A stretch of 64,000 nt of DNA from Asaia bogorensis (GCF_900465345.1 NZ_UEGO01000001.1:17439-81438), one strand, 5' to 3'. Counted from the first letter of the stretch, positions 10,959 through 20,486 are shown. A program made the numbers and translations. The notes: generated by a model from the sequence alone, not told the origin.

Positions 10959-11141
10959 GAAAAGCGCCTTAGATGGGCTATAGTCCATTGCCCGGACGAT
11001 TTGGAATCGTGACCGTGACAGATGATCGATCGTGAAAGAATGCCCCGTCAGATGGGCCGCAGAAACGGGCCCGACGATGAGCGAAGACGAAAGGGTCTTG
11101 AAAAAGGCCGCATGAATCAGAACAGGCGGCTCTTGCGTCTC

Positions 11142-11171
11142 AATCTAGTGAGAAATAACGCTTTCTGTCAA
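11142..11171 (-). promoter_or_regulatory. Sigma-70-type promoter of rho
   Basis: On the minus strand TTGACA (11171-11166) is followed after 18 nt by TAGATT (11147-11142). The -35 box is perfect and the -10 box matches four of six consensus positions. The transcript would carry a leader of about 180 nt before the preferred rho ATG. Confidence 0.6.
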
Positions 11172-11180
11172 TAGTTCCGA

Positions 11181-11747
11181 TCAGCCGCGCCAAGGCTTCA
11201 TCATATACTGTCCCGATGTCGCCTCGGATGCGCCGAGACCCGGAATAATGAACATCAAAGGTGACGCCTTTACACGTTCAGCATAGGCACCGGAAATCAT
11301 GGCCGGCGCGCATTGGCCGTCAAGATGCAGGGGCTTGGGCAGGGCAATATCGATCGTACAGGGAACCGGCCCGCCAAAGCCGGAAGCGGGCTGGTAATGC
11401 GCTTGCGTGACATCCTGCGCGGTCAATGCGCCAGTAAGAGGCGCTGCCTGCAGGGGGCGATTATCCGCGTCTAGCGCGACGAATTCGCCCTGCAGACGGC
11501 TACCCTCGATGTGATACCCAACCAGAATCTGCGTCGGCTGACGGCCAGTATAGCCGGGGGCCTGACGAAAGCCGGGGGCCGTGGCGCTGTCGCCCTCATA
11601 CTTCAGAGGTTCCTGGGCAAGCCGATCAAGCATCTGTTGCGCCTGCTGGGTGGTGGGCTGCAAGGGCCGCCCCGCCTCACCCGCCATGACAGGCTGGGCA
11701 GCGAGGGCGACGCACATGATCGGAAGGGAAAGGGCAAGGCGCTTCAC
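11181..11747 (-). CDS. Exported protein of unknown function, coupled to corA
   Basis: This is a 188-residue protein if it starts at the GTG at 11747. That GTG overlaps the corA stop as GTGA and has GGAG 10 nt upstream. The N-terminus [24 protein letters not shown] is a classical signal peptide with an AxA-like cleavage site. The mature part is Gln/Pro-rich at first, then globular, with two cysteines (PVPCTIDIALP and LDGQCAPAM) that could form a disulfide. I recognise no domain. The ATG codons further upstream lie inside corA and would spoil the signal peptide. Confidence 0.7.
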   Translation of the reverse strand: MKRLALSLPIMCVALAAQPVMAGEAGRPLQPTTQQAQQMLDRLAQEPLKYEGDSATAPGFRQAPGYTGRQPTQILVGYHIEGSRLQGEFVALDADNRPLQAAPLTGALTAQDVTQAHYQPASGFGGPVPCTIDIALPKPLHLDGQCAPAMISGAYAERVKASPLMFIIPGLGASEATSGQYMMKPWRG

Positions 11748-12730
11748 GTTGAGCGATCTCCAAACCATCCACGGCGCCAGAAAATGAAGAGAGGCAGCAG
11801 CACCGAGGCAAGCATAAGGCATAACGCATAATAATAGCCGTAATGCCATTCGAGTTCCGGCATGACCTTGAAATTCATCCCGTAAATACCCGCCAGAAGG
11901 GTCGGGGTGATGCCCACGAAGCTGACAACCGTAAGCAGTTTCATCCCGTCATTCTGGTCGATACTGATGAATCCGAGCGTTGCATCCAGCAGGAACTGCA
12001 CCTTGACGGTCATCTGAGCCACGTAATCGTTCAGTGAGGCAACGTCGCGCCCGAGAATACGCAGCCGGGTCTGAAGGGCCTCACGAAACTCGAAATACCG
12101 CGCATCACCCAGATACATGCCAATGCGGTCCACCCCCAGCAGGCTCTCCCTGATGGATGAGGTAAGGTCACCGCTCTCGCCAAGCTCACGCAGCGTCTGT
12201 CGCAGTATATTGGCGTTGCGGACATGGCGGTTCGGACGTTTGGGCGCAAAGACCGTCCGTGAGATCGTATCGAGCGTATGGCCGTCATTTTCCAGAATAT
12301 CGGCCAGACGGTTCACGATCGTCTCAAGCAGATGAATGGTCAGTTCCGGCACATCGGAAAGCGCAAAATCGGCGTCGTTGGACGCAAGGTCACGACTCAT
12401 GGTTTCGAAAGCGGTGTAGCTGGAATAGCGCAGGGTGATCAGCCGGTCCGGTGAAACGATCATACCCACAGGCCATGCCGTCAGCCGCCCATCGATCACC
12501 CGCACCAGTGGCATGGAAAGATAGATCACATCCCCATGCCGGTAGTGGCGCGACGAGCTTTCGATCTCCTCCAGTGCGGCCCTGCGCGGCAGGGTCAGAC
12601 CGGTCACAGCTTCCGCAAGGCGTATCTCATCCTCATTCGGCTCCACCAGATCGAGCCAGGACACGCCTTTCGCATCATCGGCTGCCAGAATTTCGTGAAC
12701 CGGCTGCCCGACCGGGTGCGCTAGAAACAT
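11744..12730 (-). CDS. corA: CorA-family divalent cation transporter
   Basis: The 328-residue protein has the long cytoplasmic N-terminal domain and helical stalk of the CorA family. Two C-terminal membrane helices follow, the first ending in the selectivity motif [10 protein letters not shown] and the second reading [24 protein letters not shown]. Family members carry Mg2+, Co2+ or Ni2+ inward as pentamers. A second CorA-superfamily gene, zntB-like, lies at 58.4 kb. The stop overlaps the start of the exported protein gene downstream. Confidence 0.92.
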   Translation of the reverse strand: MFLAHPVGQPVHEILAADDAKGVSWLDLVEPNEDEIRLAEAVTGLTLPRRAALEEIESSSRHYRHGDVIYLSMPLVRVIDGRLTAWPVGMIVSPDRLITLRYSSYTAFETMSRDLASNDADFALSDVPELTIHLLETIVNRLADILENDGHTLDTISRTVFAPKRPNRHVRNANILRQTLRELGESGDLTSSIRESLLGVDRIGMYLGDARYFEFREALQTRLRILGRDVASLNDYVAQMTVKVQFLLDATLGFISIDQNDGMKLLTVVSFVGITPTLLAGIYGMNFKVMPELEWHYGYYYALCLMLASVLLPLFIFWRRGWFGDRST

Positions 12731-12854
12731 CAGGTTTTCCTCTCTGGTTCAGGCGCTTTCACCCAGCGGGTCGGGAATGGACGCAACGCCGCCCCTCTGG
12801 TATCGCAGAAACCCGCTCGCCATGTCGATCCATGCCCCGGACAGGATAATTTTC

Positions 12855-14081
12855 ATGAGCTCTGAAGTCCCGCCCCGCCCCAACAGCCTGCGCAACGGCC
12901 CCGATCAACGCGGTCGCTTCGGAAGTTTTGGTGGCCAGTTCGTTGCAGAAACACTCATGCCTCTGGTGCAGGATCTGTCGGATGCCTACCAGGCAGCCAA
13001 GGCAGACCCGGAATTCCGACGTGAGCTGGATTACTATTTCCGCGATTACGTTGGCCGCCCCAGTCCGCTCTGGCATGCCAAGCGCCTGAGCGACGAACTC
13101 GGCGGCGCGAAAATCTATCTCAAGCGTGAAGAGCTCAACCATACCGGTTCGCACAAGCTCAACAATGTGATGGGCCAGATCCTTCTGGCACGCCGCATGG
13201 GCAAGACGCGCATCGTGGCCGAGACGGGTGCAGGACAGCATGGCGTGGCCACCGCCACGGTCTGCGCGTTGTTCGGTCTGAAATGCACGGTCTATATGGG
13301 CGCCGTCGATGTCGAGCGGCAAAAGCCCAACGTGTTTCGCATGCATCTGCTCGGTGCCGAGGTGCATCCGGTAACGGCAGGGTCAGGCACGCTCAAGGAT
13401 GCCATGAACGAGGCCATGCGCGATTGGGTTGCCAATGTGCATGACACATACTTCCTGGTCGGCACGGTGGCAGGGCCGCATCCCTATCCGGAGATGGTGC
13501 GCGACTTCCAGTCAATCATCGGCATCGAAACGCGCGAGCAGATGATGGCCGTCGAGGGACGCCTGCCTGATGTGCTGGTGGCGGCCATTGGTGGTGGTTC
13601 CAACGCCATGGGCTTGTTCCATCCTTTCCTCGACGATGAATCCGTGCGCCTGATCGGGGTCGAGGCAGCAGGTCATGGGCTGGATAGCGGCTTTACCGCA
13701 GCGTCCATCTCCCGCGGTCGCTCGGGCGTGCTGCATGGCAATCGCACCTATCTGCTGCAGGACGAGTTCGGCCAGATTGCCGAGGCCCATTCGATCAGCG
13801 CCGGGCTGGACTATCCCGGCATCGGGCCGGAACATTCCTGGCTGAATGATATCGGACGCGCCGAGTATGTGGGTGTGACCGACAAGGAAGCACTGGAGGC
13901 CTTCCAGCTTCTGACGCGCACCGAAGGCATTATCCCGGCGCTCGAATGTGCGCATGGTCTGGCTCATGTCATGAAGATCGCCCCCTCCATGTCGCCGGAC
14001 CAGATCATCGTCCTCAACCTGTCGGGCCGTGGCGACAAGGATATCTTTACCGTCGCCGAGCATCTGGGAGTTGCGCTGTGA
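12855..14081 (+). CDS. trpB: Tryptophan synthase beta chain
   Basis: The 408-residue PLP enzyme condenses indole with L-serine. HTGSHKLNN holds the PLP-binding lysine, [15 protein letters not shown] and GGGSNAMG are the glycine-rich phosphate-binding segments, and [16 protein letters not shown] is characteristic of TrpB1. The ATG at 12855 has AGGA upstream and fits the usual N-terminus ([17 protein letters not shown]). The stop overlaps the GTG start of trpA. The trpF gene that often precedes trpBA in alphaproteobacteria is not here. Confidence 0.97.
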   Translation: MSSEVPPRPNSLRNGPDQRGRFGSFGGQFVAETLMPLVQDLSDAYQAAKADPEFRRELDYYFRDYVGRPSPLWHAKRLSDELGGAKIYLKREELNHTGSHKLNNVMGQILLARRMGKTRIVAETGAGQHGVATATVCALFGLKCTVYMGAVDVERQKPNVFRMHLLGAEVHPVTAGSGTLKDAMNEAMRDWVANVHDTYFLVGTVAGPHPYPEMVRDFQSIIGIETREQMMAVEGRLPDVLVAAIGGGSNAMGLFHPFLDDESVRLIGVEAAGHGLDSGFTAASISRGRSGVLHGNRTYLLQDEFGQIAEAHSISAGLDYPGIGPEHSWLNDIGRAEYVGVTDKEALEAFQLLTRTEGIIPALECAHGLAHVMKIAPSMSPDQIIVLNLSGRGDKDIFTVAEHLGVAL

Positions 14082-14893
14082 GTCGTATCAAGGCCCGTTT
14101 TGAATCGCTCAAGGCAGCAGGGCGCGGAGCACTCATCCCCTATCTTCAGGCCTATGACCCGGATCTAGAAACCTCTCTCGCCCTGCTCAAGGGCATGCCC
14201 GCGGCAGGGGCCGATCTGATCGAGATCGGGGTGCCCTTTTCCGATCCTTCAGCCGATGGCCCGACCATTCAGGCCGCCGCGCTGCGTGGCCTCAAGGCAG
14301 GCGCTACGCTGGCCGGGGTGCTCGATATGGTGCGCGCCTTCCGCGAGACGGATAATGAGACGCCAATCATCCTGATGGGCTATCTCAACCCCATCGACAG
14401 TTACGGCCCGGCACGCTTCTGCACCGATGCTGCCAAGGCGGGTGTCGATGGTCTGATCATTGTCGACCTTCCCAAAGAAGAGAGCGATCTGCTGTCAGGA
14501 GACGCGCAACGCTGCGGGTTGGATATCATCCAGCTGGTTGCGCCTAACACGCCCGACAGCCGCTTGCCCTATTTGCTCGACACCGCATCAGGCTTCATCT
14601 ATTACGTGAGCATCACCGGCATTACGGGAACGCGCACTGCGAGCACCGATGAGCTCGCAGCCGCGCTTCCGCGCCTTCGTGCCGTCAGCCCCCTGCCGGT
14701 TGCCATTGGCTTTGGCATTCGCACCCCGGAACAGGCCGCGCAGGCGGCTTCGGTGGGTGATGCTGCAGTCGTGGCCTCAGCCTTGATCGCGACACTTGCC
14801 GGCACGCTGGAGAATGGGAAGGCAACCGCAGAGAGCGTTCCGTCCGTCCTGGGTCAGTTGGCGGACATCGCCAAGGCCGTTCGCCAGAACTAA
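14078..14893 (+). CDS. trpA: Tryptophan synthase alpha chain
   Basis: The 271-residue TIM-barrel subunit cleaves indole-3-glycerol phosphate to indole, which passes to TrpB. The catalytic regions [19 protein letters not shown] (Glu and Asp) and [12 protein letters not shown] are clear, as is the phosphate loop [11 protein letters not shown]. The GTG start overlaps the trpB stop by 4 nt, which couples synthesis of the two subunits. A strong terminator follows the stop. Confidence 0.97.
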   Translation: MSRIKARFESLKAAGRGALIPYLQAYDPDLETSLALLKGMPAAGADLIEIGVPFSDPSADGPTIQAAALRGLKAGATLAGVLDMVRAFRETDNETPIILMGYLNPIDSYGPARFCTDAAKAGVDGLIIVDLPKEESDLLSGDAQRCGLDIIQLVAPNTPDSRLPYLLDTASGFIYYVSITGITGTRTASTDELAAALPRLRAVSPLPVAIGFGIRTPEQAAQAASVGDAAVVASALIATLAGTLENGKATAESVPSVLGQLADIAKAVRQN

Positions 14894-14920
14894 GTGGCTC
14901 TTGCGCAGTTGAACTGATGT

Positions 14921-14960
14921 AAAAAAGGCCGCCCCGACACTGTGTCGGGGCGGCCTTTTT
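14921..14960. terminator. Bidirectional terminator between trpA and the HdeD-type gene
   Basis: The stem is GGCCGCCCCGACAC / GTGTCGGGGCGGCC, flanked by six A on the left and five T on the right. The hairpin is very strong and can serve both converging genes. Confidence 0.93.
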
Positions 14961-14982
14961 CATGCGCCGTCATGGCGGGATA

Positions 14983-15657
14983 TCACTGCCCGTCGCGCTT
15001 GAGCGACATGCCGAACGCCATTGCGGAGATACCGCCGAAGATTAGCTCGATGGCAATGAATGTGCCGATAAGCCAGAGCCCGGACCACGGCAGGGTAACG
15101 AAGATGAACACCCCGGTGAACAGGGCAACCGCCGCACTGAGAATCATCGTCCACCAATTGGCCACGTGGCGATGGCCCAGCGCCCAGAGCCCCCTCATTA
15201 CGCCTGAAGCCATAAAGCACCCGGCCAGGAAAGCTGTCAGAAACAGCGATCCCGTCTCAGGTTCCTGAATAAGAAGAATACCGCCGAGAACGTAGAGAAA
15301 CCCTGTCAGGGCAGTAATCCAGAACCGCGACCCCGGCACGTCACGATGGGCAAAACTTTGCGCCAGATAGGCGACCCCCGAGAAAATGAGCAACATGCCG
15401 ATAACGACGATGCTCGCCAGCGTGGTCACAACAGTATCGAGAAAGGCAAACACACCAAGCAGGATGAGGGCGGCCCCGATGCCGATGAACCAGTTTGGTT
15501 TCAGCTTGGGCGTAAAGGGTGGCAAGCCCGGAATACCGCCTTCGGGAAAGCTCCCGCCTGTGAAGATCCCGCCAGGTAATTCATCGCTGCGCGAGATGTC
15601 GCCCGGATCATTGTCACCGGAGGGTTTGTTTTCTGGGGTATTGCCAAAACCAGACAT
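14983..15657 (-). CDS. HdeD-type (DUF308) membrane protein
   Basis: The 224-residue protein begins with about 70 hydrophilic, Gly/Pro/Ser-rich residues. About six membrane helices follow, paired in DUF308 fashion (WFIGIGAALILLGVFAFLD, ASIVVIGMLLIFSGVAYL, ALTGFLYVLGGILLIQEP, LFLTAFLAGCFMASGVMRG, WTMILSAAVALFTGVFIFV, WLIGTFIAIELIFGGISAM). HdeD of E. coli is linked to acid resistance at high cell density, which would suit an acid-producing host; that link is inference here. It converges on trpA. Confidence 0.8.
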   Translation of the reverse strand: MSGFGNTPENKPSGDNDPGDISRSDELPGGIFTGGSFPEGGIPGLPPFTPKLKPNWFIGIGAALILLGVFAFLDTVVTTLASIVVIGMLLIFSGVAYLAQSFAHRDVPGSRFWITALTGFLYVLGGILLIQEPETGSLFLTAFLAGCFMASGVMRGLWALGHRHVANWWTMILSAAVALFTGVFIFVTLPWSGLWLIGTFIAIELIFGGISAMAFGMSLKRDGQ

Positions 15658-15770
15658 TACTTTTTACCTTTCTTTCTCATCATTACGCACGAGGCAGGCT
15701 GCAGACCGCAAGGCGACGCCCTAAAGAATACGTGACCACCAGCGCCACCTGCACCCATGGGACAAGGCGA

Positions 15771-15786
15771 TGTTTCACGTGGAACA
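15771..15786. other. parS-like centromere site 3 (intergenic)
   Basis: TGTTTCACGTGGAACA matches the canonical parS 16-mer at 15 of 16 positions. It lies in the gap between the divergent HdeD-type and acyltransferase genes, 10 kb from site 1. Confidence 0.85.
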
Positions 15787-15917
15787 TTCCCAGGCTTCGC
15801 TGCACAAAACGTGATCGGCGCGTCCTGCTGCCATCAATACGTATTGACCAGTCATCATCCTGAGGATCGCAGGTCGGGAGATTGTCACATTTGCCTCCTG
15901 ACAGTATTGAACACGGC

Positions 15918-16952
15918 ATGAGTGCGAAAGACTTCCGAGCCCGGCTCGCCAAACTGCTATCAGGACGGGGCAGCAAAGCACCGAACAAGAATCACGCACG
16001 TCATCAGCCCCGCCCGATCTTGATGGAGCCTACGCCCGCGCGTGCGCCCAGCGTGCTGACCCGCCGTGTTGAGGCCCTTCGTGCTGGCATCCGTCTGGCC
16101 GGGGTCATCATCTGGGTGCCGCTTTCAGTGGGATTTGAAGCTTTACTGCTCCCCATCCCCGGCGTTCTCAAAATACGCTGGACGCGGGTCATCTGGGGCG
16201 TTCTGTGCAAGTTGCTTGATCTGGATATCCAGGTCGTTGGCAGCCCCGTCGGCACAGTCGGCGGACAGAAAGGACGCGATCGGGGTGAGCGCCCCGTTAT
16301 CTATGTCGCCAATCATTCATCCTGGCTCGACATCCCTGTACTGGGAACCAAGATCTATTCCGTATTCGTCGCCAAAGGCGACATCGAACGCTGGCCCATC
16401 ATGGGGCTGGTCTCCAAGATCGGACGCACCATTTTCGTAAGCCGCAACCGGAGCACAACCGGGCGTGAGCGAGACGAAATGATCACGCGTCTTGCGACGG
16501 GAGATAATCTGATCCTGTTCCCTGAAGGCACATCCTCTGATGGGTCGCGCGTGCTGCCCTTCATGTCCACTTTCTTCGCGATCGCGAAGCTGCCACGCCT
16601 GCCCAAAAATGCGCCGCCCGTGGATATGCCCTCCTACCCGCCCGGACTGACGCCACTCATACAACCTATCTCTCTGGTTTATGACCGGCTGGAGGGTTTG
16701 CCCGTCACGCGCACCCGACGCGCCATCTTTGCCTGGTATGGCGATATGGATCTGGGGCCCCACGTCTGGCAATTTCTGAAAACACGTAACAAGCGGGCGA
16801 CTGTCCTGCTTCACGCGCCTCTGGCACCAGAAGACTTCCCCAGCCGCAAGGCACTGGCCAATGCCGCATGGTCTGCCGTCGCGCGCGGCGCAGCAGAATT
16901 GCGCCAGAACCGGGATACCATGACGGGCTGGCAGCCTGATCTATCGCGCTGA
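15918..16952 (+). CDS. PlsC-type lysophospholipid acyltransferase
   Basis: The protein is about 344 residues. A hydrophobic helix (AGIRLAGVIIWVPLSVGFEALLLP) is followed by the acyltransferase blocks VANHSSWLDIPVLG (the catalytic HX4D motif), FVSRNRSTTGRERDE and LILFPEGTSSDGSRVLPF. Such enzymes transfer an acyl chain to 1-acylglycerol-3-phosphate at the inner membrane; an ornithine-lipid acyltransferase (OlsA) role cannot be excluded. The start is uncertain: ATG at 15918 is used here, with a TTG at 15882 and an ATG at 16023 in frame. None has a strong ribosome site. Confidence 0.82.
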   Translation: MSAKDFRARLAKLLSGRGSKAPNKNHARHQPRPILMEPTPARAPSVLTRRVEALRAGIRLAGVIIWVPLSVGFEALLLPIPGVLKIRWTRVIWGVLCKLLDLDIQVVGSPVGTVGGQKGRDRGERPVIYVANHSSWLDIPVLGTKIYSVFVAKGDIERWPIMGLVSKIGRTIFVSRNRSTTGRERDEMITRLATGDNLILFPEGTSSDGSRVLPFMSTFFAIAKLPRLPKNAPPVDMPSYPPGLTPLIQPISLVYDRLEGLPVTRTRRAIFAWYGDMDLGPHVWQFLKTRNKRATVLLHAPLAPEDFPSRKALANAAWSAVARGAAELRQNRDTMTGWQPDLSR

Positions 16953-16992
16953 CACGCGCGCCGGCCAGAACACAACGATCATAACACAACCA

Positions 16993-19200
16993 TCAGAAAT
17001 CGATTTCTGTCGTTGCGTGATAGCTCCGGGGCAAGCCGGCAACTGCCGAATTCGTGGCATTGGTGCCGCCATCGACAGAACTCGGATAGACCGAAGCCCA
17101 GTACCGCGCATTGGTTACGTTGCTGACCCCGAAGCGTATGACCATCGGCACGCGATATACGTGAAAGCCATAGCGCGCACCCAGATCAAGGGTTGTGAAC
17201 GAGGCGACGAAACTGCGGTTCTCGTTATCGGCTGCGCGTCTGCCAACAACGTGCACGCTCGCATTGACCGCGCCACCCCGCGCCCAGCCGGGGTGATAAT
17301 CGAGCAGGATATTGGCCTGCACCGGAGCCACCCCCACAACCTGCTTGTGCGATGTCAGTGCAGAGCCTGTGTTGCCAACCTGCGCATCAAGCCAGGTGAC
17401 ACCCCCTATGACACTCAGCCCGTCGCTGACCCGCCCTGCAACCTGCCCCTCGACGCCGTAATTGCGTTGTGTTCCCGCCTCGCGATACAGGCTGCTCACC
17501 GGATCGGTGAAGGCAAAACCACGCGTCATGCGAAAAGCCGCGGCACTCAGCATCACCCCCGACGAAGGGCGGTATTTTGCGCCCACCTCATATTCTTCCG
17601 AGCGCAGCGGTGCGAGCACGTCATTGGCATTCCGGCTCGACGCCGGGGCAACCGGCCCCGCCTGAACAGACCGCCCCCATGTGCCGTAAAAGCTCGTGTG
17701 CTCGTCAAGCCGATAGATCAGGCTCGTCATGGGAGTGAAAACACCAGAGGCGTTATAGGCGGCGGTCGTGATGCCATTGCGGTTGCGGCTCGTCGTGTCG
17801 AGCCAGCTCCAGCCAAGCGTCGCCATGATGGAAAAATGGCGGTTCAGCGCCATCGTATCCCCCAGAAGGAGGGATTGTGTCAGGATCGATGCGGATTGAT
17901 AGCGCCCCGAGAAATAAGGCTGCGTCCCTGCGAATACGGTCGGGGCCCCGATACGGGCCGTTCCCAGTATCGTGCTCGCCCCCGCAGTCGGATTGAAATT
18001 ACCCATGCTGTAACCGTTCGAGCCGAGCACCAGCTGATGCACGAAACGCCCGGTGTGGAACCGGCCATTGACATAGGCGAGGTTCGACCAGACCCGGAAA
18101 TCATTGGCGGTCGTTGCTGCCGTGATGGTGGTGCGATATCGCCCCGTATCGTCGAGCAAGGCATTGGTGACACCAAAGACATTCCGCCAGGCATCCTGAT
18201 ATAGGCCGCCCAGCGTAAGCGACCAGTTCTCGTTGAATCTGTGGATGACCTTTGCCAGCGCCGTATTGGTTGACGCGTTATAACCCGCAAAATCCTGACC
18301 ATATCCCTGCTGCGCAAGATCGGGCGCCTTGGGCAAGGAAAGCCCCGTGGCAAAGGAGAACCCTCCGGCATAACCACGCTGGGCATAGCTGTATTGGCTG
18401 ACGTCAATCTGGATCGTCGTCCGGTTGTCGAGCCTGAAATCGAAGGTTCCGGCAATCAGCCCGCGTCGCAGATGCGTACCGGGGGCATAGGTCGTGCCAG
18501 ACTGGTTGAGCATCGTCACACGATAGCCAAACCATCGCCCATGCCCCACCCGCCCTGATGCATCGAGTGACTCCAGGGGCGCACCCGTCGAGTCCACTCC
18601 GAACACCAGATGCTCGCGAGCATGATCTGTCGGGCGGTTCAGCGTGTAGTCGAATGTCCCCGCCGGATTCTGCGGTCCATACAACGCGCCCGACAACCCG
18701 TTGAGCACCTGGAGAGAATCGAACATTTCGGCAGCATAAGGCGTCGTGATCACCATATTGAGCCCGTCCATACGGGAATTGGCGATAACATCCGCTTCGA
18801 AGCCCCGCGATTGCGGACGGCTGGTATTGGGGTCTCCCCGCATTTCAAGCTGTACCGAAGGCAGGTACTGCACCAGATCATTCGCATTGCGCGCCTGCTG
18901 GTTCACAATCACATCCCGTGAAACCGCCATGATGGAAAAAGGCGTGTCCAGAAGCGAGCGCGTGCCCAACGGCCCGAGAGACGCATCATGACGGCCATAA
19001 TCAGCCCCCATACCGGATGCCTGACGACCATGCACAATCACATGCTCGTCTCGTTGCCCGGTCTGCGGTGCGGGTTTGTCATGGCCTTGCAGCGGCGCTG
19101 CCTCGGCCTTGCCTGAGCCTGTGACGATAGCGGCGCCACCCCAAACCAGCAGGAGCAACAGGCCATAACGCAGGTCAGAGCGGGTGGAGTGATCGGACAT
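16993..19200 (-). CDS. TonB-dependent siderophore-type receptor
   Basis: The 735-residue outer-membrane receptor has a signal region with a hydrophobic helix (GLLLLLVWGGAAIVTGSGKAEA). The plug domain (about residues 70-230) contains LLDTPFSIMAVSRDVI, SRGFEADVIANSRMDGLN and LNGLSGALYGPQNPAGTFDY. A 22-strand barrel follows and ends in IDF with a C-terminal phenylalanine. The FhuE/FpvA-like architecture suggests ferric-siderophore uptake, but the ligand cannot be read from sequence. It has no dedicated TonB or ABC genes beside it. The TTTCGCAA boxes seen at the 54-kb receptor are absent upstream. Confidence 0.88.
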   Translation of the reverse strand: MSDHSTRSDLRYGLLLLLVWGGAAIVTGSGKAEAAPLQGHDKPAPQTGQRDEHVIVHGRQASGMGADYGRHDASLGPLGTRSLLDTPFSIMAVSRDVIVNQQARNANDLVQYLPSVQLEMRGDPNTSRPQSRGFEADVIANSRMDGLNMVITTPYAAEMFDSLQVLNGLSGALYGPQNPAGTFDYTLNRPTDHAREHLVFGVDSTGAPLESLDASGRVGHGRWFGYRVTMLNQSGTTYAPGTHLRRGLIAGTFDFRLDNRTTIQIDVSQYSYAQRGYAGGFSFATGLSLPKAPDLAQQGYGQDFAGYNASTNTALAKVIHRFNENWSLTLGGLYQDAWRNVFGVTNALLDDTGRYRTTITAATTANDFRVWSNLAYVNGRFHTGRFVHQLVLGSNGYSMGNFNPTAGASTILGTARIGAPTVFAGTQPYFSGRYQSASILTQSLLLGDTMALNRHFSIMATLGWSWLDTTSRNRNGITTAAYNASGVFTPMTSLIYRLDEHTSFYGTWGRSVQAGPVAPASSRNANDVLAPLRSEEYEVGAKYRPSSGVMLSAAAFRMTRGFAFTDPVSSLYREAGTQRNYGVEGQVAGRVSDGLSVIGGVTWLDAQVGNTGSALTSHKQVVGVAPVQANILLDYHPGWARGGAVNASVHVVGRRAADNENRSFVASFTTLDLGARYGFHVYRVPMVIRFGVSNVTNARYWASVYPSSVDGGTNATNSAVAGLPRSYHATTEIDF

Positions 19201-19540
19201 AACCCGTATTCATGCCGAAACGAACGCCCTCTTGCCAGACCGCCTTACACTGCCTCGAAGGTTTTTGCGCCCGATCCTTGAGCGACATGCCGACGATCGT
19301 TGTCAGAAGCGCCCGCTTCTGGCCTGGGCAGCAGCTACCCGATCGGGACTGTGCAACCTATCGGTGAATTGCACAAAAGGCTGAGCACCCATGCCTCACG
19401 CCCCCTTTTCATGAAGCGCAACATGGGGCAGCCTGAACCGGTCCGTCTCTCCCGCCGATGAGATGGAACAGTCGACCATTTCGCTCTGACTGACACCCAA
19501 GAAGGACAAGAACGCTCCCATGGTTTCGAGGACAACGCGC
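19201..19540. other. Divergent intergenic region, no gene recognised
   Basis: These 340 nt separate the TonB receptor (leftward) and an exported protein (rightward), so they must hold both promoters. I cannot point to a convincing -35/-10 pair or to an operator palindrome. Confidence 0.4.
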
Positions 19541-20179
19541 ATGACCCGTCGTTTGCTGCGCCCCGCATTGACTGCCCTTCTTTTCGCTGCACCGGCTTCG
19601 ACGCTCCATATCTCCCGAGCGGCTGCACAGGCCGTGATCACGGGCAACCAGAGCATGACCGCAACGGTCGAGACGATCGATCCGGAAACACGTACCGTTC
19701 TGCTGCGTGACAAGAAGGGCGGATTGCTCAACCTCACCATCCCCAAGGATGCAAAGAACCTTCCCCATCTTGAGGCTGGAGACCAGATTTCGGTCCGTTT
19801 CTTCCAGACGATGGCAGCCGATATCGCCGCACCCGGCACGCCCCTGCCAGAATCGACCGTGTCATCCGCCAAGGGTTATGCCCGTCGCCACCCGCATGGC
19901 ACGCTCGTCTCGTTCCAGCGTCAGCGCGTGAAGGTCGTGACGGTCGATGCGGCTGCCCATAAGGTAACGATCATCGATCATGCTGATATCACACGCACCA
20001 TCACTGTGCGTCAGAAGGCGCTTCAGCCCCTGCTGAACAGCCTCAAGACCGGCGATGACGTCGATGTGACGACGATGGATGCGGTGTCATTTTCCGTGCT
20101 CAACCGAACCGTCAATGGCGATGTCTCGGTTACCGAAAAAACCGGCGAACAGACCCCGGCAGTAACACCGGCTCACTGA
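19541..20179 (+). CDS. Exported protein of unknown function
   Basis: The protein has 212 residues from the ATG at 19541, with GAGGAC upstream. An ATG at 19520 is also in frame with AAGGAC upstream and would add seven residues. The N-terminus MTRRLLRPALTALLFAAPAS ... AAAQA is a signal peptide. The mature part has two similar beta-rich halves, each with a pattern like MTATVETIDPETRTVLL ... LPHLEAGDQISVRF. The second reads VKVVTVDAAAHKVTIID ... LNSLKTGDDVDVTT. This suggests an internal duplication of a small OB-like or barrel fold in the periplasm. I recognise no named family. Confidence 0.72.
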   Translation: MTRRLLRPALTALLFAAPASTLHISRAAAQAVITGNQSMTATVETIDPETRTVLLRDKKGGLLNLTIPKDAKNLPHLEAGDQISVRFFQTMAADIAAPGTPLPESTVSSAKGYARRHPHGTLVSFQRQRVKVVTVDAAAHKVTIIDHADITRTITVRQKALQPLLNSLKTGDDVDVTTMDAVSFSVLNRTVNGDVSVTEKTGEQTPAVTPAH

Positions 20180-20184
20180 CTATT

Positions 20185-20308
20185 CGGGCAGGGTGCGGGG
20201 CTTTGCCCTGCACCCGCAGAGGGGCAAGCCCCATTAATCCCCGTTTCGAACCAGACAGGTTTATAAAGGACGACCGTCCTTTGGCGGGGCATGGGGCAGC
20301 GCCCCATA
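20185..20308. repeat. Multi-hairpin intergenic repeat, copy A
   Basis: Four hairpin modules follow one another. They are GGGTGCGGGGC/GCCCTGCACCC (20191-20215), GGGGCAAGCCCC (20221-20232), AAAGGACG/CGTCCTTT (20265-20282) and ATGGGGC/GCCCCAT (20291-20307). The element fills the gap between two converging genes. The same modules recur at 36.1, 47.1, 58.3 and 61.5 kb. Confidence 0.88.
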
Positions 20309-20315
20309 CATCCGC

Positions 20316-20486
20316 TTACTGTGCAGGCCTGGCCGGCCGCCAGAGCGTATCTGGCGGCGGCAGATGAGGGGAATTATCGATCACCCCGTAGCCATCGTCG
20401 GCGTAGCCATGATGGGCCACCTTGCGGGGGCCGCACCCCGCAAGCACCAGACCACCGACCAGAAGAGCGAGAGACAAGCGCCTCAA
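20316..20486 (-). CDS. Small lipoprotein with TTG start, coupled to mrp
   Basis: This 56-residue gene was found by hand. TTG at 20486 overlaps the mrp stop as TTGA, and GGAG lies 8 nt upstream. The product starts MRRLSLALLVGGLVLAGCGP, a textbook lipoprotein signal with lipobox LAGC at Cys18. The mature part is only about 39 residues, contains a YADDGYGVIDNSPHLPPPD stretch, and ends RPAQ. It resembles the short LptM/YifL-like lipoproteins in size, though without clear similarity. It ends 8 nt from repeat copy A. The 4-nt overlap, ribosome site and lipobox together make chance unlikely. Confidence 0.75.
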   Translation of the reverse strand: MRRLSLALLVGGLVLAGCGPRKVAHHGYADDGYGVIDNSPHLPPPDTLWRPARPAQ

